Of a DNA stretch of 64,000 nt, positions 9,167 through 19,800 are shown piece after piece. Position 1 is the first letter of the stretch. Each line of letters opens with the position of its first letter. The notes beneath the pieces were generated by a model, which was not told where the DNA came from, ran no database searches, and saw nothing but the letters and a program-made list of their open reading frames with translations. The translations under genes were made by a program, and so were the position numbers. This DNA is from Ancylobacter mangrovi (GTDB lineage: Bacteria; Pseudomonadota; Alphaproteobacteria; Rhizobiales; Xanthobacteraceae). The stretch covers positions 186,001-250,000 of the forward strand of contig NZ_JANTHZ010000003.1 of assembly GCF_024752355.1 (NCBI RefSeq). The letters run 5' to 3'.

Positions 9167-9436
9167 TCACCGGCCGCGGCTGGCGATGCGCGTGATCAGC
9201 CAGAGCGGGATGACGATGACCGCGCCGAGCACGAAGTAGCGCCACAGCTTCTCGACCGCGTCGAAGCTGAAATGGAACAGGTGGCGCACCAGCCCCTCAA
9301 GGCTCGACAGGATGTTCATCGGGTCGAGCCCGAGCGCGGAGAGGATGACGCCGACCACCACGCAGAGCAGGATCAGGCGCACCAGCACCCAGAACGGCGA
9401 GCCACCCATCCAGCGGGTGAGCTGATTGTCGGCCAT
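9167..9436 (-). CDS. DUF6460 family small membrane protein
   Basis: 89 residues with two predicted transmembrane segments (FWVLVRLILLCVVVGVILSALG, about 15-36, and YFVLGAVIVIPLWLITRIA, about 67-85) joined by an amphipathic segment. It resembles the DUF6460 family found in Hyphomicrobiales. No function is known. Packed between the ligase (6 bp) and MATE (4 bp) genes. Confidence 0.8.
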   Translation of the reverse strand: MADNQLTRWMGGSPFWVLVRLILLCVVVGVILSALGLDPMNILSSLEGLVRHLFHFSFDAVEKLWRYFVLGAVIVIPLWLITRIASRGR

Positions 9437-9442
9437 CTCTCT

Positions 9443-11191
9443 TCAAGCTCCTTCGGCACGCGAACGGTCCTCACCTAGCACGGGCGAGGGGCGACGGGGA
9501 GCGCGGCCTTCATCGCCGATCATCGCTTCCAGCGTTTCCAGCCGGTCGGCCTCGCCCGGCGGCTTGTCCCAGCGCAGGCGCGAGATGCGCGGGAAGCGCA
9601 TGGCGAGGCCCGAGCGGTGGCGGGTGGAGCGGGCGAGCCCCTCGAACGCCACCTCCAGCACCAGCCCCTCGGTCGAGGTGTGCACCACCTCGCGCACGGG
9701 GCCGAAGCGGTTGACCGTGTTGCGTCGCACGAAGCGGTCGATCTCGATCAGCTCGGCATCGGTGAAGCCGAAATAGGCCTTGCCGACCGGCACCAGCTCG
9801 CCCTCCCGTGTCCAGACGCCGAAGGTGTAGTCGGAATAGTAGGAGGAGCGCTTGCCGTGGCCGCGCTGGGCATACATCAGCACGGCGTCGATGCTGTGCG
9901 GGTCGCGCTTCCACTTCCACCACGGCCCCTTGGGCCGGCCCGGCAGATAGGCGCTGTCGGCGTGCTTGAGCATCACCCCCTCGACCGCCTCCGCATCCGC
10001 TCCGGCTCCATGCGCGGCGGGGTCGGCGCGGGCCGCCGCCAGCGCTTCCCAGGAGTCGAAGGGCACCAGCGGCGAGAGGTCGAGCCGGCCCTCTTCCGGG
10101 TGGGCGGCGACCAGCGCCGCGAGCCGGGCGCGGCGCGCGTCGAAGGGCAGTTCGCGAAGGTCCTCGCCGGCCTCGACCAGCAGGTCGTAGGCGCGGATAT
10201 GGGCCGGGTAATCGGCGATCAGCTTCGCCGAGACGACCTTCCGGTTGAGCCGCTGCTGCAGCACGTTGAAGGACTGCACCCGCCCCTCGCGCAGGATCAG
10301 CAGCTCGCCGTCGACCGCGCCATCGAAGGCGAGCGCGCCGGCGAGGTCGGGGAAGGCGCCGGAGATGTCCTCGCCTGTGCGGCTGTAGAGGCGGGTGACG
10401 GGGCGCCCGTCCGCCCCCGCCGCGCGCACCGCCTGGATGCGGATGCCGTCCCATTTCCATTCGGCGCGGAAATCGGCAGGGTCGAGCACCGCGAAGTCGG
10501 GGTTCTCGATCGGGTGCGAGAGCATGACCGGGCGGAACGGGGCGGGGTCGTCGGTCTCGGGGCGCGGCCCGTGCCCCTCGGCCCAGGCGAACAGCTCCTC
10601 ATAGGGCGGGGCGAGGCCGGGCCAGACCAGCTCGATCTCGTCCGGCGCGTGCTCGCCGAGCGCGGCCACCGCGGTCTTGGCGAGCCGGGCCGAGACGCCG
10701 ATGCGCAGGCCCCCGGTGATGAGCTTGAGCAGCGCCCAGCGTCCGGTCTCGTCCAGCCGGTCGAGCAGGGCGGCGAGCACGGCGGGGAGCTCGGAGCGGC
10801 CCATGGTCGAGAAGGCGTCGACGATGGCGGAGAGGGGGAGATCGCGTTCGCCGCTTCGGGAGGTCGGATCGCCCTCGGCGGCTTCCCCTTCATCCGATGC
10901 GTCTCCCGTGTCGGGCGGCGGGGCGGGCCACATCAGCGCGACGGTCTCGGAGAGGTCGCCGACATAGTCGTAGGAGAGGGCGAACAGCACCGGATCGGTG
11001 CGCTCGGCGATGAGCTGGCGGATCAGGCCGGGCTTGGCGTTGCGGAACGACAGCGCGCCGGTGAGCGCGGCGAGCGCATGGCCGCGCTCGGGGTCCGGCG
11101 TGTGGCGGAAATAGTCGGCGATGAGCCGGATCTTGCCGTTTCGGCGCGGTTCATAGGCGAGGCGGTCGAGCAGGGCGGCGAAGCGGTTCAT
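9443..11191 (-). CDS. Cisplatin damage response ATP-dependent DNA ligase
   Basis: 582 residues. Seals nicks in DNA using ATP. An N-terminal all-alpha DNA-binding domain (MNRFAALLDRLAYEPRRN onwards, about 1-190) is followed by the nucleotidyltransferase core with motif I EWKWDGIRIQA (catalytic Lys at about 236), motif III in DGELLILREGRV, and EGVMLKHADSAYLPGRPKGP with motifs IV-V; WWKWKRD begins the OB-fold. This is the bacterial ligase type named for cisplatin damage response and always found beside an MBL exonuclease, Lhr-type helicase and phosphoesterase, all present here. ATG 11191 overlaps the exonuclease stop by 4 bp (ATGA), so an upstream open extension is not real. Confidence 0.94.
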   Translation of the reverse strand: MNRFAALLDRLAYEPRRNGKIRLIADYFRHTPDPERGHALAALTGALSFRNAKPGLIRQLIAERTDPVLFALSYDYVGDLSETVALMWPAPPPDTGDASDEGEAAEGDPTSRSGERDLPLSAIVDAFSTMGRSELPAVLAALLDRLDETGRWALLKLITGGLRIGVSARLAKTAVAALGEHAPDEIELVWPGLAPPYEELFAWAEGHGPRPETDDPAPFRPVMLSHPIENPDFAVLDPADFRAEWKWDGIRIQAVRAAGADGRPVTRLYSRTGEDISGAFPDLAGALAFDGAVDGELLILREGRVQSFNVLQQRLNRKVVSAKLIADYPAHIRAYDLLVEAGEDLRELPFDARRARLAALVAAHPEEGRLDLSPLVPFDSWEALAAARADPAAHGAGADAEAVEGVMLKHADSAYLPGRPKGPWWKWKRDPHSIDAVLMYAQRGHGKRSSYYSDYTFGVWTREGELVPVGKAYFGFTDAELIEIDRFVRRNTVNRFGPVREVVHTSTEGLVLEVAFEGLARSTRHRSGLAMRFPRISRLRWDKPPGEADRLETLEAMIGDEGRAPRRPSPVLGEDRSRAEGA

Positions 11192-12258
11192 GACGCGCCG
11201 TCCTCCCGGTCGGCAGGAGCGGGCGTGTCGGGAGCGGGCGTATCGGGCGCGCTCTCGCTCTCCTCCTCGCCATAGCCGACCATGTGCAGCGGGCGCGCCC
11301 TGAGGCCGGCGAGCAGCGCCCAGTGCACCAGCGCGTCCTCCTGCCCGTGCGTGACCCACAATTCCTCGCAGCCGGTGGCCAGGATGGTGGCCTGCAGGTC
11401 GTCCCAGTCCGCATGGTCGGAGATGATGAGCGGCAGCTCGACCCCGTTCTGGCGGGCGCGGGCGCGGATGCGCATCCAGCCGGAGGCGAAGGCGGTGACC
11501 GGATCGGGGAAGCGGCGCGACCACACGTCGCTCAATGCCCCGGGCGGGCAGATGACGACCGAGCCGGCGAGCTCGGCGGGGGCGACCTCGCGTGCCAGCC
11601 TCACCTCGCCGAGCCCGATGCCGCGTGCGGCGTAGTAGGCGGTGAGCCGTTCCATCGCGCCGTGGATGAGGATCGGCCGCTCATGGCCGGCGGCGCGCAG
11701 CAGCGCCATCAGCCGCTGCGCCTTGCCGAGCGGATAGGCGCCGACGAGATGGGCGCGCTCGGGGAACAGGTCGAGCGAGGCGGTGAGCTTTTCCGTCTCC
11801 GCCGCCGGGTCGGGATGGCGGAACACCGGCAGGCCGAAGGTCGCCTCCGAGATGAAGACGTGGCAGGCCACCGGCTCGAAGGCCGGCGCGGTGGGGTCGG
11901 CGCCGGGCTTGTAATCGCCCGAGGCGACGATGCGGCAGCCGCGATGCTCGACCAGGATCTGCGCCGAGCCGAGGATGTGGCCCGCCGGCAGGAAGGTGAC
12001 GGTGACGCCGTTCACCTTCACGCGCTCGCCATAGGTCGCTTCCTGCGCGGCGCCGGTGAAGTCCTCGCCATAGCGGATCGCCATGATGTCGAGCGTCTCG
12101 CGGGTCGCCAGCACGGCGCCGTGGCCGGGGCGGGCATGGTCCGAATGGCCATGAGTGATCAGCGCGCGGGGCACCGCCCGCACGGGATCGATGAAGAAGT
12201 CGCCGGCGGGCGAGTAGAGACCCTGCGGGGTTGTATGAAGTAGCTCTTCCGGGCGCAT
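11188..12258 (-). CDS. Ligase-associated DNA exonuclease, MBL fold
   Basis: 356 residues. A metallo-beta-lactamase/beta-CASP nuclease of the ligase-associated family; the characterised relative is a metal-dependent DNA exonuclease. The metal motif HGHSDHA is at about 36-42, followed by FLPAGHILGSAQI (about 88-100), the ASGDYKPG Asp motif (about 111-118), and a C-terminal ISDHADWDD motif. A Ser/Asp/Pro-rich tail ends the protein. ATG at 12258 (MRPEELLHTTPQGLY) fits the family; 10 further open codons precede it. Translationally coupled to the ligase and divergent from the TPR-methyltransferase, only 50 bp away. Confidence 0.93.
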   Translation of the reverse strand: MRPEELLHTTPQGLYSPAGDFFIDPVRAVPRALITHGHSDHARPGHGAVLATRETLDIMAIRYGEDFTGAAQEATYGERVKVNGVTVTFLPAGHILGSAQILVEHRGCRIVASGDYKPGADPTAPAFEPVACHVFISEATFGLPVFRHPDPAAETEKLTASLDLFPERAHLVGAYPLGKAQRLMALLRAAGHERPILIHGAMERLTAYYAARGIGLGEVRLAREVAPAELAGSVVICPPGALSDVWSRRFPDPVTAFASGWMRIRARARQNGVELPLIISDHADWDDLQATILATGCEELWVTHGQEDALVHWALLAGLRARPLHMVGYGEEESESAPDTPAPDTPAPADREDGAS

Positions 12259-12308
12259 CACGAACAAGATATAGGGCTCGCCGCCCAATTTCCGCGAGAC
12301 CCCCCGCC

Positions 12309-13235
12309 ATGAGTGCCGGCCTGCTGGTCCTTTCTTCCGGCGACCCTTTGGTCGACCGCCGGATCGAGTGGGCGCGCGCCCTGATGGATGAAGGCAATCC
12401 GGGCGATGCCGCCGAGCTGCTCTCCGAGGCGGTGCGGCGCGCGCCGGGCTACGCTTCGGGCTGGTTCCTGCTCGGCGAGGCGCGCGAGGCGGGCGGCGAC
12501 GAGGCGGGGGCGAAGCGCGCCTTCGAGGAGGCGCTGTCGCTCGACGAGGAGGACCGGCTCGGCGCGGCGCTGAGGCTGGCGCGGCTCGATGGCGCGCTCG
12601 CCACCATGAGCGAAGCCTATGTGCGCACGCTGTTCGACCAGTATGCCGAGCGCTTCGACACGGCGCTGGCGCGGCTCGACTATCGCGGGCCGGAGCTGAT
12701 CGACCGTGCGCTCGCCGAGGCCTGCGCCGCGCTCGGCCGGCCCTATGCCTTCGCGCGGGGGCTGGATCTGGGCTGCGGCACCGGGCTGGTGGCGGCCCGG
12801 CTCAACGACCATGTCGGGGCGATGGAGGGGGTGGACCTCTCGCCCAACATGATCGCCCGGGCGCGCCGGCGCCGGGTCTACGACGCGCTGGCGGCGGGCG
12901 AGATGGTGGCCTACCTCGCCGAGCGGCCGGCCCGCGATGTCGACCTCGTCTTCGCCGGCGACGCCTTCTGCTATCTCGACGATCTCGGCCCGGTGCTGGC
13001 CGAGGCGCGCCGCGTGCTGGAGCCGGGCGGTCTCGTCGCCTTCACCGACGAGACCCATGAGGGCGAGGGCGTGCTGCTGCGCGAGACGCTGCGCTTCGCC
13101 CATGCGCCCGCCTATGTGCGCGAGCGGGTGGAGGGCGCCGGGCTGACGCTGGTCTCCTGCGCGCAGGAATGGACCCGGCGCGAGAACGGCGCCCCGGTGC
13201 CGGGACTGGTCGCGGTGGCGCTGCGGGAAGGGTGA
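12309..13235 (+). CDS. TPR-containing class I methyltransferase
   Basis: 308 residues. Two or three TPR-like helices fill about 14-100 (ARALMDEGNPGDAAELLSEA and GWFLLGEAREAGGDEAGAKR). An SAM-dependent methyltransferase domain follows: motif I GLDLGCGTGLVAARL (about 153-167), acidic motif GVDLSPNMIARAR, and DLVFAGDAFCYLDDL (about 213-227). This is the layout of predicted methyltransferases with a TPR repeat. It lies between the two arms of the repair cassette, 61 bp before the helicase and on its strand, so a repair-linked role is possible but not shown. Substrate unknown. Confidence 0.85.
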   Translation: MSAGLLVLSSGDPLVDRRIEWARALMDEGNPGDAAELLSEAVRRAPGYASGWFLLGEAREAGGDEAGAKRAFEEALSLDEEDRLGAALRLARLDGALATMSEAYVRTLFDQYAERFDTALARLDYRGPELIDRALAEACAALGRPYAFARGLDLGCGTGLVAARLNDHVGAMEGVDLSPNMIARARRRRVYDALAAGEMVAYLAERPARDVDLVFAGDAFCYLDDLGPVLAEARRVLEPGGLVAFTDETHEGEGVLLRETLRFAHAPAYVRERVEGAGLTLVSCAQEWTRRENGAPVPGLVAVALREG

Positions 13236-13296
13236 CGGGCGGGACGCGCAGAGCGTTTGCCCTCGCAATTCGGCGGCGAGGCATTAGCTTCTCGCC

Positions 13297-15882
13297 GTGC
13301 CGATGGATGACGCCCGCGACGACAGGCGAGAGGACGAGGTCCGGGAGGAGGATTCCCGGAGCGCGGGCGGCTGCGAGCCGGATGCGGGCCTCACCGACCT
13401 GCCCGAGACGTTCCGGCGCTGGTTCGCCGGGCGCGGCTGGGCGCCGCGCGCGCACCAGCTCGAATTGCTGGCCAGGGCGCGCGAGGGGCGCTCCTCGCTG
13501 CTGATCGCGCCGACCGGGGCGGGCAAGACGCTGGCCGGCTTCCTGCCCAGCCTCGTCGAACTCGCCGAGCGCTCGCGCGCGCGCAACAGCGCCCGCCCGC
13601 CCGGCGTGCACACGCTCTACATCTCCCCGCTCAAGGCGCTGGCGGTGGACGTGGCGCGCAATCTGGAGCGGCCGGCTGAGGAGATGGGTCTGCCGATCCG
13701 CATCGAGACCCGCACCGGCGACACGCCGGCCTCGCGCCGCCAGCGCCAGCGCCGCGACCCGCCCGACATATTGCTCACCACGCCCGAGCAGATCGCCCTG
13801 CTGATCGCCTCGGCCGACGCAGCGCATCTGTTCGGGGACCTCCGCCGCATCGTGCTCGACGAACTGCACGCGCTCGCGGGTTCCAAGCGCGGCGACCTGC
13901 TCTCGCTCGGCATTGCCCGGCTTCGGCGGATCGCGCCCGAGGCGCAGACGGTGGGACTGTCGGCCACCGTCGCCGATCCCGACACGTTGCGGCGCTGGCT
14001 GGTGCCGCAGGTGATGGGCGGCGAGATGGGGGATGTGGTGGTCGCCGAGCCGGGCGCTGCGCCGGACCTTTCCATGCTGGAAAGCGTCGCCCATGTGCCC
14101 TGGGCCGGGCACACGGCGCGCCATTCGTTGGCCGAGATCTACGCGCTGATCGAGCGCAACACGACGACGCTGGTGTTCGTGAACACGCGCATGCAGGCCG
14201 AGCTGCTGTTCCAGGAGCTGTGGCGCATCAACGAGGCCAACCTGCCGATCGCCCTGCATCACGGCTCGCTCGATGTCTCGCAGCGCCGGCGGGTCGAGGC
14301 GGCGATGGGCGAGGGGCGGCTGCGGGCGGTGGTGTGCACGTCCTCGCTCGACCTCGGCATCGACTGGGGGGCGGTGGACCTCGTCGTCAATGTCGGCGCG
14401 CCCAAGGGTTCCTCGCGGCTGATGCAGCGTATCGGGCGGGCCAATCACCGGCTCGACGAGCCGAGCCGCGCGGTGCTGGTGCCGGCCAACCGGTTCGAGG
14501 TGCTGGAATGCCGGGCGGCGCTGGAGGCGGTGCGCGCGGGGGCGCAGGACGGCGCGGTGGAGCGCCGCGGCGCGCTCGACGTGCTGGCCCAGCATGTGCT
14601 TGGCATGGCCTGCGCGGAGGCGTTCGACGCGGAGCAGCTCTATGAGGAGGTGCGCTCGGCCGAGCCCTATGCCGGCCTGACGCGCGAGGATTTCGAGGAC
14701 GTGGTCGACTTCGTCGCCACCGGCGGCTACGCGCTGCGCGCCTACGAGCGCTATGCCCGCATCCGCCGGCGCAAGGACGGGCTGTGGCGGGTCGCCAACC
14801 CGATGGTGGCGCAGCAGTACCGGCTCAATGTCGGCACCATCGTCGAATCCACCATGCTGAAGGTGCGGCTCGCCGGCGCGAAATCGCGCTTCGGCGGGCG
14901 GGTGCTGGGCGAGGTGGAGGAGTATTTCGTCGAGACCATGAGCCCGGGCGACACCTTCGTCTTCGCCGGCGAGGTGCTGGAATATATTACCATCGTCGAG
15001 GACGAGGTGCGGGTCGCCCGCTCCAATGCCGCCGAGCCCAAGGTGCCCTCCTATGCCGGCGGCAAGTTCCCGCTCTCCACCTTCCTCGCGGCGCGGGTGC
15101 GCGCTCTGCTCGCCGCGCCCGAGGGATGGTCGAGCCTGCCTGCGCAGGTGCACGAATGGCTGGAGATCCAGCGCCGGCGCTCGCGCCTGCCGGGGCGCGA
15201 GGATTTGCTGGTCGAGACCTTCCCGCGCGGCGGGCGGCACTATCTCGTCGCCTACCCGTTCGAGGGGCGGCTCGCGCACCAGACGCTCGGCATGCTGCTG
15301 ACCCGCCGGCTGGATCGGCTGGGGCTGCACCCGCTCGGCTTCATGGTCAACGACTACGCGCTGGCGATCTACGGCGTGCGCGACCTCTCGCTCGCGATTG
15401 CGCAGGCGCGGCTCGATCTCGACCGGCTGTTCGACGCCGACATGCTGGGCGACGACCTCGAGGACTGGCTCGCCGAATCGGCGCTGATGAAGCGCACCTT
15501 TCGGCAATGCGCGGTGATCGGCGGGCTGATCGAGCGGCGCTTCCCCGGCAAGGAGAAGAATTCCCGGCAGGTGACGATGTCGACCGATCTCGTCTATGAC
15601 GTGCTGCGCCGGCACGAGCCGGACCACGTGCTGCTGCGCGCGGCGCGGGCGGACGCGGCGACCGGGCTTCTGGACATCCGCCGGCTCTCCGACATGCTGG
15701 TGCGCATTCGCGGGCGAATCGACCATGTGCCGCTCGCCCGCGTCTCGCCGCTGGCGGTGCCGGTGATGCTGGAGATCGGCCGCGAGATGGTGGCCGGCGG
15801 GGCTTCCGAGGCGCTGCTGGCGGAGGCCGAGGACGAACTCATCAGGGAGGCGCTGGATGGCGCTGGAGATGGCGGAGGGTGA
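13297..15882 (+). CDS. Ligase-associated DEXH-box DNA helicase (Lhr core)
   Basis: 861 residues. An SF2 3'-5' DNA helicase of the Lhr-Core type. Walker A LLIAPTGAGKTLAGF (about 68-82), DELH box IVLDELHALAGSKRGD (about 185-200), motif III VGLSATVADP, motif VI LMQRIGRANHR (about 375-385), then the winged-helix and beta-barrel Lhr core (about 440-700). The first 30 residues are acidic and poorly conserved; GTG 13297 or ATG 13303 could be the start. It overlaps the phosphoesterase by 26 bp. Together with ligase and exonuclease it forms the four-gene repair cassette. Confidence 0.94.
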   Translation: MPMDDARDDRREDEVREEDSRSAGGCEPDAGLTDLPETFRRWFAGRGWAPRAHQLELLARAREGRSSLLIAPTGAGKTLAGFLPSLVELAERSRARNSARPPGVHTLYISPLKALAVDVARNLERPAEEMGLPIRIETRTGDTPASRRQRQRRDPPDILLTTPEQIALLIASADAAHLFGDLRRIVLDELHALAGSKRGDLLSLGIARLRRIAPEAQTVGLSATVADPDTLRRWLVPQVMGGEMGDVVVAEPGAAPDLSMLESVAHVPWAGHTARHSLAEIYALIERNTTTLVFVNTRMQAELLFQELWRINEANLPIALHHGSLDVSQRRRVEAAMGEGRLRAVVCTSSLDLGIDWGAVDLVVNVGAPKGSSRLMQRIGRANHRLDEPSRAVLVPANRFEVLECRAALEAVRAGAQDGAVERRGALDVLAQHVLGMACAEAFDAEQLYEEVRSAEPYAGLTREDFEDVVDFVATGGYALRAYERYARIRRRKDGLWRVANPMVAQQYRLNVGTIVESTMLKVRLAGAKSRFGGRVLGEVEEYFVETMSPGDTFVFAGEVLEYITIVEDEVRVARSNAAEPKVPSYAGGKFPLSTFLAARVRALLAAPEGWSSLPAQVHEWLEIQRRRSRLPGREDLLVETFPRGGRHYLVAYPFEGRLAHQTLGMLLTRRLDRLGLHPLGFMVNDYALAIYGVRDLSLAIAQARLDLDRLFDADMLGDDLEDWLAESALMKRTFRQCAVIGGLIERRFPGKEKNSRQVTMSTDLVYDVLRRHEPDHVLLRAARADAATGLLDIRRLSDMLVRIRGRIDHVPLARVSPLAVPVMLEIGREMVAGGASEALLAEAEDELIREALDGAGDGGG

Positions 15883-16603
15883 CGCGGACGGCCGGGCCGG
15901 GGCGGGCGAGGGGATCGAGCTCGCCGGCGCGTGGTTGACGCTCGACCCCGCCGGCGGGCTCTACTGGCCGGCCGAGCGGCTGCTCGTGGTCGCCGACCTC
16001 CATCTCGAGAAGGGCTCCGCCTTCGCCCGGCGCGGCGTGCCGCTGCCGCCCTATGACAGCCGGGCGACGCTCGCCCTGCTGGCGCGCATCGTCGAGCGCA
16101 CGAAGCCGCGCACCATCGTCGCGCTGGGCGACAGCTTCCATGACGGGGGCGGGGCGGCGCGGCTCGGCGCGGCCGAGCGGCAGTCGCTGGCGGAAATCGC
16201 GCGCGGGCGCGAGATGGTGTGGATCGCGGGCAATCACGATCCCGACCCGGCGCCCGAGCTCGGCGGGGTGCACCTGCCGGAGCTGGCGATCGGGCCGCTG
16301 CGCCTGCGCCACGAGCCGGCACAGGGGGCGCCAACACAGGGGGCGGGCGCTGTGCGGGGCGAGATCGCCGGCCATTTCCACCCCGTGGCGCGGCTGGTCG
16401 TGCGCGGGCGGGGTCTCAGGCGGCGCTGCTTCGCCACCGACGGGGCGCGGCTCGTCATGCCGGCGCTCGGCGCCTATGCCGGCGGGCTGAACATCCGCGA
16501 CGCGGCGCTGGCGCGGCTGTTCGCGGGCGCCTATGCGGCCCATCTGGTCGGCGCCGCGCGCACCTACCGCATCGCCCATCACGCCTGCCTGCCGGACCGG
16601 TAG
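15857..16603 (+). CDS. pdeM: Ligase-associated metallophosphoesterase, PdeM-like
   Basis: 248 residues. A binuclear metal phosphoesterase of the ligase-associated type, with phosphodiesterase activity known for a relative. Metal motifs in order: VVADLHLEKGSAFARRG (about 43-59), ALGDSFHDGG (about 93-102), AGNHDPD (about 124-130), IAGHFHP (about 169-175). The 26-bp overlap with the helicase shows tight coupling. The first 20 residues may be non-native if a later start is used. Confidence 0.92.
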   Translation: MALEMAEGDADGRAGAGEGIELAGAWLTLDPAGGLYWPAERLLVVADLHLEKGSAFARRGVPLPPYDSRATLALLARIVERTKPRTIVALGDSFHDGGGAARLGAAERQSLAEIARGREMVWIAGNHDPDPAPELGGVHLPELAIGPLRLRHEPAQGAPTQGAGAVRGEIAGHFHPVARLVVRGRGLRRRCFATDGARLVMPALGAYAGGLNIRDAALARLFAGAYAAHLVGAARTYRIAHHACLPDR

Positions 16604-16880
16604 GCGCGGGGCGCCGTCGTGCGCCGCCGGTTGCGGCCGGCGCGGGGCGCTTCAAGAGCAGCGTTCAACGGGGTGAGCGGCGGGACTTGGCCGAACGTGC
16701 TGCGCGGCGGCGGACCTGGCGGCTTCCCCGGAGGTTCTGCCGGGTGACATTGGCTACCGGGCCGGCGTCCCTGCGCGAGGCGTAGTGTTCAGCGCGAATG
16801 CGCGTCCGGAGTGACGGGCGGCGGAACCTCAGCGGACGCGGGAGGCCGGAGCGACTCGCAACTCAGCGCGACGCGGAAGC
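16604..16880. other. Intergenic region, nothing recognised
   Basis: 277 bp between the convergent pdeM-like and podJ-like genes, extremely GC-rich. I see no gene, convincing terminator with a T run, or repeat. Confidence 0.5.
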
Positions 16881-19800
16881 TCACCGCGAAGCGGTCTTGC
16901 GCGGCAGGCTGTCGGGGTGCTGCCAGTCCGGGGCGTCGCTGCCATTGGCCTTGGCGTCGACCACGCGCGGGGTCCAGCCGTCGAGCGAGGCGCGGGCGGC
17001 GGCGAGGGTCCGCGTGTCCATCTTGGAGGCGACCTCGTCACGCTTGGCCGCCGCCTCGCTGTCGCCGCCGGCGGCGGCGAGCGAGAACCAGCGCCAGGCC
17101 TCGCCGAGATTGACCGCGACGCCGAAGCCGCGGGCGTAGAGCACGGCGAGATTGTACTGGCTGTCACGCAGGCCGAATTCCGCCGCGCGGCGGAACCAGC
17201 GCACCGCGTCGCGGTAGTCGGGCTGGCCGTCTATGCCCGCCGCCAGCAGCACGCCGAGATTGTGCATGGCGCGCACATTGCCGGCGTCGGCGGCCTGCTC
17301 GTAGAGCTGGCGGGCCTTGGCGACGTCGCGCGGCACGCCCTCGGTGCCCTTCTCGTAGATCGAGCCGAGCCGGTAAGCGGCCGGGACCGAGCCGTGATTG
17401 GCGGCGAGCTCGAACCACTCGACCGCGCGCACCGCGCTGGTCGCGACGCCGATGCCGTCGATGTAGCGCCGGCCGATCTCGAACGCCGCGTCGGGATCGC
17501 CGCTGAGCGCCGCCGCGCGCAGGGCCGGGCTGCCGATGCTGCCGGGCAGGTCGCTCGGCTGGTTGAAGCTGGAGGGGCCGGGCGCCTGCGGCCTGACGCC
17601 GTCCGGTGCGTCGGGGTCCGGCGCGGTGCCGCCGGGGACGAGCGGCGCGGGCGCGGACGGCATGACGGGCGGCGGCAGGCCGAGGTCGCCGTGAGACGTC
17701 GGGCCGGTGGATGGCTTGCCGACCGAGCCGGTGATGTCCTCCAGCGAGGGGCCGGCGCCGCGCGCGGTGGCGGGCAGCGAGGAGGGGCCGGAAGCGCGGA
17801 GCTGGCCCTCGCGCATCGTGCTGAGGAGGTGCCAGGAGCCATAGGCCAGCGCCGAGCCGCACAGGCCGATCAGCAGCATGGCGCGGATGCGGGCCAGCCA
17901 CGGGGTCGGCCGGCGCGGCGCGCGCTCGCCGATGCGGCTGTGCACCTGCGGGATGACCACGGTGGCGGGCTGGGCGGCGCGCCGGGCCTGGGCGATGAAC
18001 TGGGTGCGCGCCGGCGCGGCCCCGGCGGGGACGCCCTGCGCCATGCCGTCCTGAAGGTTCTCCTGCGCGTCCTCGCTCGCGTCCTGCGGGTCGGCGTCGT
18101 CGTTGACGGCGGCGGGGACGTGGGGGCCGGCGGCGCGGGTGGGCCGCCCGTCGTCGCTGTAGATGTCGCCCAGCGCGTCGGGGATGCGGCCGGTGTCGTC
18201 GGCCTCGGCGAGCGGGTCGGCGATGCGAGGCTCGGGCGCACGGGGCGCGGGCCGGCGGAAGGCGGCGGCGGCTTCCGGCGAGCGCGAGAGCTCCTCCAGC
18301 GCCGCGCGCATGAGCTGCGGCTCGAAGGGCTTGGGGATGGAGGCCGGCTCGGGCGTGAACACCGGCTCGGAGGGCGCGGCATAGGTCGCGGGCGGCACGG
18401 CCGGCTGCGCGGCCTGGGGCGGCGTGGCCACCGGAGCGGCGGGAGCCTCGCTCTGGACGGGGGCCGGTGCGGAAGCAGGTGCGGGTGCCGGCGCGGCGGA
18501 CGAGGCCGGTGCCGAGCTCGGAGCGGCGGCGCGGGCAGCCTCGATGGCGGCGATCTCGCGCTTCAGCAGGCTGGCGCCGTTGCCGCCATTGCCGCCCCCC
18601 TGGGGACGGCCGCGATGGCCGGCATTGGCGAGCACGGTGGCGCGCGTCTCCTCCATCTGGATGAAGAGGTCGTTGACCGCGCGCTCGATGGTGGAGAGCT
18701 GGCCGGCGAGCCGATCGCCGAGCCCCTTGGTGGGGGCGGCCGCGTCGAGCTTGCCGGTGATCTCGGCAATCTGCCGGCTCAGCGCGTCGAAGCGCGGGCC
18801 ATGGTCGGGCGCGGGCGCGGGCGGCTCGACGCGCTCGATCCGCTCGAGCCGGGCGGCGATGTCGCGCAGCCCCGTCTCCATCACCTGCGGGCCCTCGCGG
18901 CGGGCGGCGGCGAGGCCCTGCTGGATGGTCTCCAGCCGGCGCTGGATCTCGTCCATGGTCAGCGCCGAAGGCGGGGTGGCGATGCGCTCGGACAGCGCGT
19001 CGATGCGCTTCTCCAGCCCACCGACGGCGGAGCGGATCAGCGCCTCGTCGGCGCCGGCCATCTGGCTCACCTTGGCGGCGAGGATCGCCACCTGCTCGGC
19101 GAGCAGGCGCACCGCGTCGTTGGAGATGGCGCGGCCGAGCAGATCGCGGATCTCCGAGGCCTGGGCCTGGAGCCGGGCGATGGCGGCGCCGTCGACGGTC
19201 TTGGCGCTGACGATGTCGATCTTGCGCGCCAGCGTGTCGATGCGCCCGGTCAGCACGCTGGGGTGCTCGGGCAGCTTCAGGGCGCCGATCATGTCGCGCA
19301 GGGCGAGCAGGGTGGCGCGCAGCTCGTCGTCGCCGGCGCCGGTGCGCTCCACGCGCTCGGCGAGGCGGGCGACGGTGCGCTGGAGCTCGTCGACCGAGCG
19401 GCGCGGGGCGAGCGAGGAGAGGCCCTGGCGCATCTCGGCCAGCTCGCGCTGCAGCGCGTCGAGCACCTCGCCGGACGGCGCTGGCGCGGCGTGGGAGGTG
19501 ATCGGCGGGGCCGTGATCAGCGGAGCGGTCGGGCCCTCGCGAGGGGAGCTGCGCTCGGTCGTGGGTTCGGGACGCGCGAATTCGTGCCGCGCAAATTCGG
19601 GGGCGAAGCGCTCGAAGGCCGGGCGCTGCTCATGCAAGGGGCGGCGCGTGGAGGCCGCGCGTTCCTCGAACGAGGCCGGCTCCTCGAAAGCGGGGCGCGA
19701 GGGGTGCTGCTGGGCCGGGCGCGGCTCGGCGGGGCGCTCGGGAGCCCGTTCCGGGCCACGCCAGTCGGGACGACGCTCGGCGCGGCCGCCTTCGAGCTCG

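Noticed and set aside
13042-15726. Long minus-strand frame antisense to the Lhr-type helicase
   Set aside because: Shadow of a gene with complete helicase motifs on the other strand.
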